Positions 1-7,464 of a stretch of DNA of 39,869 bases are shown here, piece by piece; within the stretch, counting starts at the first letter, position 1; each line of letters begins with the position of its first letter. A program made the translations under genes and the position numbers. This DNA comes from an uncultured Polaribacter sp. (GTDB lineage: Bacteria; Bacteroidota; Bacteroidia; Flavobacteriales; Flavobacteriaceae): contig CAJWAC010000014.1 in NCBI GenBank assembly GCA_913020555.1, positions 1 through 39,869 of the forward strand. Reading direction: 5' to 3'. Under the pieces are notes generated by a model. The model was not told where the DNA came from. It did no database searches and saw only the letters and a program-made list of their open reading frames with translations.

Positions 1-1
1 A

Positions 2-175
2 GAGGCGTTTAATATTTATTTCGTCAAGCACCTCACTCAACCTAATCATTTGCCGCCGAAAGTCACATCGCAAGTGGTTATGCGCCATCACTGTACTGAT
101 CCAAAATTGCTAAAAAACCGCCCGGTTGAAGGAGCGATTTCGAGGGCTGCTGAAAAACTAGCACTCATTAACTAA
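2..175 (+). CDS. C-terminal fragment of an unrecognised protein
   Basis: The frame is open from the window edge to a TAA at 173-175 and encodes 57 residues ending in AAEKLALIN. It is partial because the start lies outside the window. The residues are protein-like (basic, with a Pro-rich middle and an HHC stretch), and GC is higher than in neighbouring genes. I do not recognise a family and see no catalytic motif, signal peptide or membrane span. It may be a real gene end or part of a decayed insert, so the coding call is tentative. Confidence 0.35.
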   Translation, partial: EAFNIYFVKHLTQPNHLPPKVTSQVVMRHHCTDPKLLKNRPVEGAISRAAEKLALIN

Positions 176-264
176 TACCTTCATGCATGAATTAGTATAC
201 GCAAATAGATATTCACAACTGAGGTAGGTGTAAAAATCAATTAATAGTGCAGTGAATCCATTAG

Positions 265-462
265 TCAGATTGTTACTTTTACTACCATCACGGTGCGCAG
301 ATTGGCGGAATTGATTTGATAGCGCACCGCAATGGCGTGAATGGTTCGATTATCATCTAAGTATATGCGCTTAAAAGGAGATTTTTGACTTGGGACGCAA
401 AATGCATAGCCATTTGAGTGAGTTTTATGCGCTAAAGAATTTGCTAATTTGGGGTTAGGAGT
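265..462 (-). pseudogene. Start-less open stretch, possible remnant of a mobile-element gene
   Basis: On the minus strand the frame between a TAG at 463-465 and a TGA at 265-267 is open for 65 codons but has no ATG until near its end. The translation contains the stretch RTIHAIAVRYQINSANLR, which loosely resembles a helix-turn-helix as in transposase OrfA proteins, or a LysM repeat. Neither reading is secure. With no plausible start and stops on both sides it is best regarded as a decayed fragment, or chance. Confidence 0.2.
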
Positions 463-583
463 CTACTTTCAGTAAAACACTCAACGGTTTTGGCCAAGAA
501 ACAAAAGGGTTGTAGATTCAAAAATTACCTCAGTTTCTTTTCGATAGTAAATATATTATGTTGCATAGTGATTAGGCAGTCAC

Positions 584-835
584 CTATAATGACAAAACAA
601 TAAAATCTACCGAATACTCAGAGAGTTTTTTCTGAACAACATCAGTATTATTTAAATCCTCTTTACTGAAACAAAAAACAGGAATACTATATTTTTTGAG
701 TCTTTCCACAACAAAAGCGTCCTTTTTATTTGTTGCAAGCAAAACAACACCAATAGTCTTGTTGTTTATAAAATAATTACAAATATTTTCCGCATTCGTA
801 CCATTTCATGAAGCAAAAATCGCAATTTTTTTCAT
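584..835 (-). pseudogene. purN: purN remnant (phosphoribosylglycinamide formyltransferase), nonsense mutation and truncation
   Basis: The minus strand from the ATG at 835 reads MKKIAIFAS, stop, NGTNAENI and then continues in frame to VDFIVL before leaving the family and stopping at 584-586. PurN (GAR transformylase) normally starts MKKIAIFASGNGTNAENI and is about 190-200 residues long. Here the Gly codon of the phosphate-binding loop (GGA expected) is TGA at 806-808, a single-base change. About 60% of the protein after residue 81, including the catalytic Asn-His-Asp region, is missing. The gene is divergent from acpP, its usual flavobacterial neighbour, so this is the native locus. The purine pathway is otherwise represented here by purK and purE. 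A second purN copy or purT elsewhere would be needed for formate transfer. A sequencing error could explain the stop, but not the truncation. Confidence 0.8.
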
Positions 836-897
836 CACACAAAAATACGGATTTATAATAATAAACAAACAAATGTTAAAATAGAAAATTATAAAAC

Positions 898-928
898 TTG
901 TGAGTTATATAATTAATGTAGTTATTTG
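898..928 (+). promoter_or_regulatory. Candidate promoter for the acpP operon
   Basis: TTG at 898-900 lies 20 bases before GTTATTTG at 921-928. This approximates the Bacteroidota sigma pattern (TTG near -33, TAnnTTTG near -7), although the TA of the -7 box is not kept. Transcription would start about 20 bases before the acpP ATG. Confidence 0.35.
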
Positions 929-955
929 CATATTATTAATTAAAAAAAGATTAAA

Positions 956-1186
956 ATGTCAGACGTAACTACAAAAGTAAAAGCAATAATTGTTGACAAA
1001 TTAGGTGTTGACGAAGCGGAGGTAACAACAACGGCTAGTTTTACAGATGATTTAGGAGCGGATTCATTAGATACAGTAGAGCTTATTATGGAATTTGAAA
1101 AAGAATTTGATATTCAAATACCAGATGATCAAGCAGAAAACATTTCAACTGTTGGTCAGGCAGTTTCTTACATTGAAAATGTGTAA
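956..1186 (+). CDS. acpP: Acyl carrier protein
   Basis: This 76-residue acidic protein carries growing acyl chains on a 4'-phosphopantetheine arm during type II fatty acid synthesis in the cytoplasm. The attachment motif GADSLD is present with Ser37 as the modified serine, and length and helix pattern match the family. It is followed after 12 bases by fabF, the usual acpP-fabF pair, and probably shares a transcript with fabF, rnc and the genes after it. Codon use and AT content fit the host. The identification is secure. Confidence 0.98.
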   Translation: MSDVTTKVKAIIVDKLGVDEAEVTTTASFTDDLGADSLDTVELIMEFEKEFDIQIPDDQAENISTVGQAVSYIENV

Positions 1187-1198
1187 ATAAAATTTTTT

Positions 1199-2452
1199 AT
1201 GGAATTAAAAAGAGTTGTTGTTACAGGTCTTGGTGCTCTTACCCAAATTGGGAATAATGTTAATGAGTATTGGGATAATTTAATTAGTGGCAAGAGTGGT
1301 GCTGCGCCAATAACTTATTTTGATACTGAAAAATTTAAAACAAAATTTGCATGTGAGTTAAAAGGTTTTAATGCCTTAGATTTTCTTGACAGAAAAGAAG
1401 CTCGAAAAATGGATAGGTTCACGCAGTTTGCAATGGTTGTCGCGGAAGAAGCGGTACAACATGCAAAATTAGATTTTGATCAATTAGATCCGGATAGAAT
1501 TGGAGTGATTTGGGGAGCAGGAATTGGAGGTATAGAAACATTTCAAAACGAAGCCATAAATTTTGGCGCTGGTGACGGAACTCCTCGATTTAATCCATTC
1601 TTTATCCCAAAAATGATTGCAGATATTGCTCCTGGAAATATTTCCATTAAAAATGGGTTTATGGGCCCCAATTATACAACTGTATCTGCTTGTGCATCAT
1701 CAGCGAATGCTATGATTGATGCATTAAACTACATACGTTTAAATCATTGTGATGTTATTGTAACGGGTGGTTCAGAAGCTGCTATTACGCAAGCTGGTGT
1801 TGGCGGGTTTAATGCCATGAAAGCATTATCTGAGAGAAATGATGATTATGAAACAGCCTCAAGACCTTTTGACGCAGAGCGCGATGGTTTTGTTCTAGGC
1901 GAAGGTGCAGGCGCTATTATTCTTGAAGAATATGAGCATGCAAAAGCAAGAGGTGCTAAAATTTATGCTGAAGTAATTGGTGGCGGAATGTCTTCTGATG
2001 CCCATCATATGACAGCTCCACACCCAGAAGGTATCGGTGTAATTGCAGTGATGAAAAACTGTTTAGAAAATTCTGGTATCAAACCAGAAGATGTAGACCA
2101 TATAAATACTCACGGTACTTCTACTCCACTTGGAGATGTTGCTGAACTAAAAGCAATTTCAGAAGTTTTTGGCAATCATGCTAAAAACATAAATATAAAT
2201 TCTACAAAATCCATGACGGGGCATTTATTGGGCGCTGCAGGTGCAATTGAATCTATTGCTTCTATTTTAGCCATGCAAAATGGAATTATTCCTCCTACAA
2301 TTAATCATACCACTGTAGATGAAAATATTAATTCAGAACTCAATCTTACTCTTAATAAACCTCAAAAAAGAGAGGTTAAAATAGCGATGAGTAATACTTT
2401 TGGTTTTGGTGGTCATAATGCTTGTGTAGCTTTTAAGAAGTTAGAGAATTAG
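1199..2452 (+). CDS. fabF: Beta-ketoacyl-ACP synthase II (KAS II)
   Basis: FabF elongates acyl-ACP by decarboxylative condensation with malonyl-ACP. The 417 residues cover the full thiolase fold. The catalytic triad is visible: Cys165 in VSACASSAN, His305 in NTHGTSTPLGD and His342 in SMTGHLLGAAG, with the supporting Lys337. The glycine-rich carboxy end (FGFGGHN) is also present. It lies between acpP and rnc, only 3 bases before the rnc start, which indicates translational coupling in one operon. Nothing is unusual. Confidence 0.98.
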   Translation: MELKRVVVTGLGALTQIGNNVNEYWDNLISGKSGAAPITYFDTEKFKTKFACELKGFNALDFLDRKEARKMDRFTQFAMVVAEEAVQHAKLDFDQLDPDRIGVIWGAGIGGIETFQNEAINFGAGDGTPRFNPFFIPKMIADIAPGNISIKNGFMGPNYTTVSACASSANAMIDALNYIRLNHCDVIVTGGSEAAITQAGVGGFNAMKALSERNDDYETASRPFDAERDGFVLGEGAGAIILEEYEHAKARGAKIYAEVIGGGMSSDAHHMTAPHPEGIGVIAVMKNCLENSGIKPEDVDHINTHGTSTPLGDVAELKAISEVFGNHAKNININSTKSMTGHLLGAAGAIESIASILAMQNGIIPPTINHTTVDENINSELNLTLNKPQKREVKIAMSNTFGFGGHNACVAFKKLEN

Positions 2453-2455
2453 TAA

Positions 2456-3202
2456 ATGATTTTAATTCCTAAAATAGCCTTAAAGAGACTTCCTAAAAAT
2501 AAAAAAGACAGAGATTTATATTTCGAATTAAAAGATCTTCTAAATTTTTCACCAAAAAACTTAAACAAGTATAAAAAAGCGTTTACACATAGATCTGTGC
2601 AAATGTCTGATGAAAAAGGGAATCCAATTAATTACGAACGTTTAGAATTCTTGGGAGATTCTATTTTAGGCGCTGTCATAGCAGCTTATCTTTTTAAAAA
2701 AGTACCTTCAGGATCTGAAGGCTATCTTACTCAAATGCGCTCTAAAATTGTAAGCAGAGAGCATTTAAACGATTTAGGTAAAGACTTAGATTTAATTCGT
2801 TTTGTAAAAAGTAATATAGATCAATCTAATGTTGGTGAAAATATTCATGGAAACATATTTGAAGCTCTTATAGGTGCTATTTATTTAGATAAAGGTTATA
2901 AGTTTTCGCAAAAATTTATTTATGAAAATGTTATCTCACCTTACGTTGATATTGAAAAATTAGAAGGAAAAATAACTAGCTATAAAGGTTTAATTATAGA
3001 ATGGTGTCAAAAACAAAAGAAAAAGTATAAGTTTGACACATACGAAGATACAGGGAACGATCCTATAAAACATTTTAGTGTCAAAATTAGTATTGACGGT
3101 GAACAAATTGCTAAAGGCAGAGCAACTTCTAAAAAAAAGGCCGAAGAACAAGCTTCAAAAAGAGTCTATTACGCTTTCCAAAGTCAAATTTCAGCTGGCT
3201 AA
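2456..3202 (+). CDS. rnc: Ribonuclease III
   Basis: RNase III cleaves double-stranded RNA and processes rRNA precursors. The 248-residue protein has the RNase III domain (about residues 25-155) with the signature ERLEFLGDS at 61-69, where Glu64 and Asp68 are metal ligands, and Glu136 in GNIFEALIG as the second acidic site. A double-stranded RNA binding domain follows (about 175-243), ending in the basic KKKAEEQASK helix. A 20-residue basic extension precedes the catalytic domain. The ATG is 3 bases after the fabF stop. The fabF-rnc linkage is common in Bacteroidota. Confidence 0.97.
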   Translation: MILIPKIALKRLPKNKKDRDLYFELKDLLNFSPKNLNKYKKAFTHRSVQMSDEKGNPINYERLEFLGDSILGAVIAAYLFKKVPSGSEGYLTQMRSKIVSREHLNDLGKDLDLIRFVKSNIDQSNVGENIHGNIFEALIGAIYLDKGYKFSQKFIYENVISPYVDIEKLEGKITSYKGLIIEWCQKQKKKYKFDTYEDTGNDPIKHFSVKISIDGEQIAKGRATSKKKAEEQASKRVYYAFQSQISAG

Positions 3203-3283
3203 ACACGATAACGTTTTCGTTAAAATAAATTTAAAACTCGTAAACAATTAGTAATTTAGCATTCTTAAAGTAGATTCTTATTT

Positions 3284-3751
3284 ATGCAAGTTCACTCGTT
3301 AGGGTTAGAAGAATGTGAGGAAGAATATTTTCTAATTGGAATTCATACCACATTAGAAGACTTTAAATTAGCCTTTTTATTAAACAAAAAATTAGGAACA
3401 CAGTTTTATAGATCAAAAAAAGATTTAAGTTTTGAAAAAATGAAAAAACAAGCATCTTTTTCATTATTTAACTATTTAAATTTGGAATATGATTTCTATT
3501 GGTCTTTAATATCTAATGGATCAAAAAGAGAAAATCAAACTGTTTTTAATGAATTGCAATTGGCTGCGGAAATCAAAACGTATCTAATACCAGAAAAGAA
3601 AAAAGTAGATTTTTTTATTAAAATCCAGGGAAACATACAATACAGTTTTGTATCCGAAATTGTAAATAAAATTAAAACGATAGATCAAATTATTACTTCT
3701 TATCAAATAGACAAAAACACATTAAAATCGAAAGATTTTTTAATATTTTAA
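3284..3751 (+). CDS. IPExxxVDY family protein, function unknown
   Basis: This 155-residue protein carries the sequence IPEKKKVDFFIKI near residues 102-114. That is the feature naming the IPExxxVDY family of Bacteroidota, here with Phe in place of Tyr. The family usually sits between rnc and pyk, as here. There is no signal peptide or membrane span, so it is probably cytoplasmic. The amino end (LEECEEEYFLIGIHTTLEDFKLAFLLN, split acidic and hydrophobic) fits a small alpha/beta domain. Its stop is 2 bases before the pyk start, so the two are likely co-translated. The biochemical role is not known to me. Confidence 0.85.
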   Translation: MQVHSLGLEECEEEYFLIGIHTTLEDFKLAFLLNKKLGTQFYRSKKDLSFEKMKKQASFSLFNYLNLEYDFYWSLISNGSKRENQTVFNELQLAAEIKTYLIPEKKKVDFFIKIQGNIQYSFVSEIVNKIKTIDQIITSYQIDKNTLKSKDFLIF

Positions 3752-3753
3752 AT

Positions 3754-5181
3754 ATGCCACACAATAATAAAACAAAAATTGTTGCAACTTTAGGACCTGC
3801 AATAGACACTAAAGATAAAATGAGAGAACTAGCTTTGGCTGGTGTTAATGTTTTTAGAATTAACTTTTCTCACGCTGATTATGATGTTGTAAAACAGAAC
3901 GTGAAAAGAATTAGAGAAATAAATAAAGAAAACGATTTAAATATTTCTATTCTTGGAGATTTACAAGGGCCTAAACTTCGAGTTGGAGTTATGGAAGATG
4001 GCGTTGAATTAAAGGACGGTGACACATTTAAATTCACAACAGATAAATGTATAGGTACAGCAGAAAAAGCCTTTATGACCTATCAGCGTTTTCCTAAAGA
4101 TGTAAAAGTGGGAGAACAAATCCTAATTGACGATGGTAAACTACTATTTGAAGTTGTATCTACTAATAAAGAAAATGAAGTTGTAGTCAAAGTAATTGTG
4201 GGTGGACCTTTAAAATCTAAAAAAGGTGTAAACCTACCTAATACAGCCATTTCTTTACCAGCGCTTACCGAAAAAGACATGGAAGACGCTGTATTTGCTA
4301 TTAATCAAGAAGTAGACTGGATTGCCTTATCCTTTGTTAGAACACCAGAAGATTTAAGAATGTTGCGTGATTTAATTGCACAGCACTCAGAATATAGAAT
4401 TCCTGTTATTGCTAAAATTGAAAAGCCAGAAGCAGTAAAAAATTTAGATGCTTTAATTCCTTATTGTGATGGATTAATGGTGGCACGTGGAGATTTAGGT
4501 GTAGAAATACCTATGCAAGAAGTTCCATTAATTCAGAAAAAATTAGTTAGGAGAGCTAAAAGAGCTAGAATTCCAGTAATTATAGCAACCCAGATGATGG
4601 AAACAATGATTGAAAACCCTGTACCTACAAGAGCAGAGGTAAATGATATTGCCAACTCAATTATGGATGGTGCAGATGCTGTAATGCTTTCTGGAGAAAC
4701 TTCTGTAGGTAAGCATCCTTTAAAAGTAATTCAGAAAATGTCTGAAATTATCAAGAGTGTTGAGAATTCTAAAATGATAAAAGTGCCACAAGAAGCACCA
4801 CATATTAGGACCAATCGTTTTATTACAAAATCAATCTGTCATCATGCCGCATTAATGGCTAATGATACTGGCGCAGCTGCAATCTCAACACTAACCAACA
4901 GTGGTTATACTGCCTTTCAGATTTCTTCTTGGAGACCAAGAACACCTGTTTTGGCATTTTCTACAGAGAAAAGAATTTTAGGGAAATTGAATCTTCTTTG
5001 GGGTGTGAGGGCTTATTATTATGATAAGAATTTTTCAACTGATGATACTGTTGAAGACATTAACAGAATAGCAAAAGAAAAAGGTTTTGTAAAGCCTGGG
5101 GACTTAATTATCAACTTGGCATCTATGCCTGCTGAAGCAAAAGGTATGGTAAATACTTTACGTGTTTCAGAAATTGAATAA
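3754..5181 (+). CDS. pyk: Pyruvate kinase
   Basis: Pyruvate kinase converts phosphoenolpyruvate and ADP to pyruvate and ATP, the last step of glycolysis. At 475 residues it is full length. Visible active-site elements are RINFSH at residues 35-40, the catalytic Lys221 and metal ligand Glu223 in AKIEKPEA, Asp247 in MVARGDLGVEIP, and the ADP-side motif DGADAVMLSGETSVGKHP. The B domain spans about residues 72-170. It is the last gene of the acpP-to-pyk run and is followed by a strong terminator at 5202-5235. Confidence 0.97.
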   Translation: MPHNNKTKIVATLGPAIDTKDKMRELALAGVNVFRINFSHADYDVVKQNVKRIREINKENDLNISILGDLQGPKLRVGVMEDGVELKDGDTFKFTTDKCIGTAEKAFMTYQRFPKDVKVGEQILIDDGKLLFEVVSTNKENEVVVKVIVGGPLKSKKGVNLPNTAISLPALTEKDMEDAVFAINQEVDWIALSFVRTPEDLRMLRDLIAQHSEYRIPVIAKIEKPEAVKNLDALIPYCDGLMVARGDLGVEIPMQEVPLIQKKLVRRAKRARIPVIIATQMMETMIENPVPTRAEVNDIANSIMDGADAVMLSGETSVGKHPLKVIQKMSEIIKSVENSKMIKVPQEAPHIRTNRFITKSICHHAALMANDTGAAAISTLTNSGYTAFQISSWRPRTPVLAFSTEKRILGKLNLLWGVRAYYYDKNFSTDDTVEDINRIAKEKGFVKPGDLIINLASMPAEAKGMVNTLRVSEIE

Positions 5182-5201
5182 TTTTATTCTTAGTTAAACA
5201 T

Positions 5202-5235
5202 AAAAAAGCGTTTTGATATTTCAAAACGCTTTTTT
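5202..5235 (+). terminator. Rho-independent terminator after pyk
   Basis: A perfect 15-bp inverted repeat (5202-5216 with 5221-5235, loop TATT) has the core GCGTTTTGA/TCAAAACGC and ends in six T residues, 20 bases after the pyk stop. A-tracts on the other arm would let it work in both directions. Confidence 0.9.
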
Positions 5236-5544
5236 AGTTAACAACAAATTATTTTGAGTTTGCCATTAATATTCTTTGGTGCTTAAATAACTGTATAACT
5301 AATTTTAAATATTGATTAAGTTTCAATTTAGAATATGTTAAACCAAAAAAATGAAATGTTAAATTGATATTTACACTGAAAAATTAAAACAAACAAACTT
5401 CAATAAAGTTAGTACAAATAATAATTTATGGAATCTTTTATTTGATTGAAGAACCTTTGAGAAGAAATAAAAAAAACTTTGCACAAATGTTAAGAAGAAA
5501 CATAAATTTCTGTACATTTAAGTAAAATTATAAACTAAAGAAAT
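5236..5544. other. Intergenic stretch without recognisable gene
   Basis: These 309 AT-rich bases lie between the pyk terminator and the CBS-domain gene. I find no open frame with family features, tRNA, repeat or riboswitch. The segment should hold the promoter of the CBS gene. The TACATTTA at 5513-5520 resembles a -7 box, but I see no well-spaced -33 element. Confidence 0.4.
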
Positions 5545-6009
5545 ATGGGTATTAAAAGTTTTCAGGGCAAAAGAGATGAATCTCAAGGTAAAAATGAAGA
5601 GCATATTTTAGTTTCAGACTATATGACTAAAAAATTAATCACTTTTAAAGCTGATGATTCTCTTGATCATGTAATTAGTTTATTGATAAAATACAAAATT
5701 TCTGGAGGTCCAGTTATCAATGATAAAAATGAATTAATTGGTATTATTTCTGAAACAGATTGTATCAAACATATTTCTGAAAGTAAATATTATAATATGC
5801 CTTCTGATAGAAACAATACTGTTGGTAAATATATGGTAACAGATGTTGATACAATTGATAAAAACATGAATATTTTTGATGCTGCTTTTAAGTTTCTAAG
5901 TTCTAGAAGACGACGTTTTCCTGTTTTAGAAAATGGAAAATTGATTGGACAATTAAGTCAAAAAGATGTTCTAAAAGCAGCTATTAAAGTAAAAGGTAGT
6001 ACTTGGTAG
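5545..6009 (+). CDS. Two-CBS-domain protein
   Basis: This 154-residue soluble protein has two CBS motifs, at about residues 23-86 (VSDYMTKKLITF to GIISETDCIKHI) and 91-150 (VGKYMVTDVDTI to GQLSQKDVLKAA). Paired CBS domains form a Bateman module that binds adenosine nucleotides. No catalytic domain is attached, so it is a stand-alone sensor module of unknown partner. It is monocistronic: a terminator precedes it at a distance and a hairpin follows at 6068. The basic SRRRRF stretch at about 118-124 could contact a nucleotide phosphate or nucleic acid. Confidence 0.85.
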   Translation: MGIKSFQGKRDESQGKNEEHILVSDYMTKKLITFKADDSLDHVISLLIKYKISGGPVINDKNELIGIISETDCIKHISESKYYNMPSDRNNTVGKYMVTDVDTIDKNMNIFDAAFKFLSSRRRRFPVLENGKLIGQLSQKDVLKAAIKVKGSTW

Positions 6010-6067
6010 TGTTATGAAACATTGCTTAGTTCTTTGTATTTAGTAAATCTGCTGTATTTTCTTATTC

Positions 6068-6093
6068 TTTTAGCTTTTTTCAGCTAAAATTTT
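6068..6093. terminator. Likely bidirectional terminator between CBS and GNAT genes
   Basis: The 8-bp stem TTTTAGCT/AGCTAAAA (6068-6075 and 6082-6089) is followed by TTTT on the plus strand, between two convergent genes. The stem is AT-rich, so it is weaker than the one after pyk. Confidence 0.5.
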
Positions 6094-6131
6094 AATTTAG
6101 CTGTACCAGTTTTGTTGCAAGAAAAATAATT

Positions 6132-6545
6132 TTATTTTGTTCTATGTATGATAAACCCATTATCAATTTTTTCGAATCCTATTTTTGGGTAGTATTCCAT
6201 CGCAATCGATGCCGAAAGTAAAATTAACGCAGTTTCTTTTCCTATTTCCTTTTTAGTCAATTTTATTAATTGCTTTCCAATTCCTTGTTTTTGATAATCA
6301 AGCTTAACCACTAAATCTGATAAATAACAAGTATAACAAAAGTCAGTAATTGATCGAGATATTCCTATTAGTTCATTATGTAACCAAGCTGTGATAATTA
6401 GGTTTGAATTTTTATACATTTTTGTGATCCGTTCGCTATCACTTGTAGGTCTTTTTATTCCTGAATTATCATAAACCTCAATTATATCAGCTGTACATGG
6501 CACAATTCCAACTTTAAATTCTATATTTTTATTAAATTTTCTCAT
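6132..6545 (-). CDS. GNAT family N-acetyltransferase
   Basis: This 137-residue protein has the GNAT fold and would transfer an acetyl group from acetyl-CoA to an amine. The acetyl-CoA pyrophosphate loop is visible as YQKQGIGKQLI (Q-x-x-G-x-G/A pattern) after the strand YLSDLVVKLD. The carboxy part AMEYYPKIGFEKIDNGFII matches the usual YxKxGF end. The substrate cannot be told. It lies 20 bases downstream of the small zinc-ribbon gene on the same strand and probably shares its transcript. Confidence 0.8.
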   Translation of the reverse strand: MRKFNKNIEFKVGIVPCTADIIEVYDNSGIKRPTSDSERITKMYKNSNLIITAWLHNELIGISRSITDFCYTCYLSDLVVKLDYQKQGIGKQLIKLTKKEIGKETALILLSASIAMEYYPKIGFEKIDNGFIIHRTK

Positions 6546-6565
6546 TTTTTTATTTATGACTTCTT

Positions 6566-6916
6566 TTAATCTCTCTTAATTAATAAAAAATTTTCATTTT
6601 CTAAGGCTAGATAGCCTTGGTCATAAATATAAAAATAGGTATTTCCTGTTTTTGTTTTATATATAGATGTAAAAAATTGAAAGTCGAAACCTTTATCATA
6701 CAATTTGGTTCTAGTTACTTTAGTTTTTCCAGAAATATTTAACACAGATAAAATTTTATAATTTTTCCTTAAACGATTATTTATATTTCTAATTAAGTTT
6801 TTACTGTCTTTATTTACTCGATTATTATACGTATTTCTGCAATAATCCGAACAGAATTTCTTATCTACCCTGCCTCTTACAGGTTCTTTACACTCTATAC
6901 ATTCTCTAATTTCCAT
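6566..6916 (-). CDS. Small zinc-ribbon protein, function unknown
   Basis: This 116-residue basic protein begins with a four-cysteine motif, C-x2-C (ECIECKEP) and C-x3-C (KKFCSDYCRNTYNN), typical of a treble-clef or zinc-ribbon knuckle. The rest (about residues 36-116) has alternating hydrophobic strands, GNTYFYIYDQGYLALENEN, and no membrane span. I do not recognise a catalytic family. It is first in a two-gene unit with the GNAT. A role in nucleic-acid or protein binding is a guess based on the knuckle and charge. Confidence 0.65.
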   Translation of the reverse strand: MEIRECIECKEPVRGRVDKKFCSDYCRNTYNNRVNKDSKNLIRNINNRLRKNYKILSVLNISGKTKVTRTKLYDKGFDFQFFTSIYKTKTGNTYFYIYDQGYLALENENFLLIKRD

Positions 6917-7073
6917 AACTCAAATATAAATAAAATTATCCATTTACAAACGACTACAAACAATTACAACCGAAAGTAATTGATTGATAACCGAATAAAA
7001 GTGTGGTTCCATTGCATCTTTGCAGTGTCAAAACGAATTGACAAAAAATAAAAATAATTTAAAAACTTATCTT

Positions 7074-7409
7074 ATGAATACGTTAAGAAACAAAGTACAA
7101 TTAATTGGTAGATTAGGTCAAGATCCTGAAATTTTAACTTTCCAAGATGGAAACAAAATGGCAAAATTTTCTTTAGCTACAGATGATAGTTACAAAGACA
7201 AAAATGGAAATAAAGTAGAACGTGCTCATTGGCACAATATCATTATTAAAGGAGGATTGGTCAACGTTGTGGAAAACTATGTAAACAAGGGTCAAGAAAT
7301 AGCCGTTGAAGGGAAACTAACTAATAGAAATTATACTACCGAAGCTGGAGAAAAAAGATACGTAACTGAAATAATGGTGAACGAATTACTTCTTTTAGGT
7401 AGTAAATAA
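7074..7409 (+). CDS. ssb: Single-stranded DNA-binding protein, short form without acidic tip
   Basis: The protein starts MNTLRNKVQLIGRLGQDPEI, the standard flavobacterial SSB amino end. I chose the ATG at 7074 over an in-frame TTG at 7020 because homology begins there. The OB fold covers nearly all 111 residues: KMAKFSLATDD, HWHNIIIKGG and VEGKLTNRNY are typical strands. It binds single-stranded DNA. The protein stops right after the fold (NELLLLGSK) and lacks the flexible linker and the DDxPF tip that recruits partner proteins. It may therefore be an accessory SSB, with a full-length copy elsewhere. Confidence 0.9.
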   Translation: MNTLRNKVQLIGRLGQDPEILTFQDGNKMAKFSLATDDSYKDKNGNKVERAHWHNIIIKGGLVNVVENYVNKGQEIAVEGKLTNRNYTTEAGEKRYVTEIMVNELLLLGSK

Positions 7410-7430
7410 TTTTTATTGATATTTTTATGA

Positions 7431-7464
7431 AGAGAAAGAGTTTTAAAAACTAAACTCTTTCTCT
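7431..7464. terminator. Hairpin between convergent ssb and sugar-porter genes
   Basis: A perfect 13-bp inverted repeat (AGAGAAAGAGTTT at 7431-7443, its complement at 7452-7464) overlaps the last codons and stop of the minus-strand porter gene, 21 bases after ssb. No clear T-run follows on either strand. It could end or protect both transcripts. Confidence 0.45.

Larger units (their letters stand above)
1..592. other. GC-richer segment of foreign character, gene remnants only
   Basis: A hand count over the first 120 bases gives about 43% G+C, clearly above the roughly 30% of the rest of the window. The segment holds no complete gene. It contains a carboxy-terminal open fragment on the plus strand (2-175) and a start-less open stretch on the minus strand (265-462). 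It ends exactly where the purN homology breaks off, near base 592. This could be a decayed mobile element, another horizontally acquired insert, or a chimeric join at a contig end. I see no convincing terminal inverted repeats or target duplication. Confidence 0.55.

Noticed and set aside
5182..5544. Small gene or riboswitch between pyk and the CBS gene
   Set aside because: Beyond the pyk terminator there is no structured or coding signal above AT-rich background.
7020..7073. Upstream TTG start giving SSB an 18-residue extension
   Set aside because: The extension is Asn/Lys-rich and outside family homology, and the ATG at 7074 gives the standard start; 7015-7022 (CATCTTTG) looks more like a promoter element.
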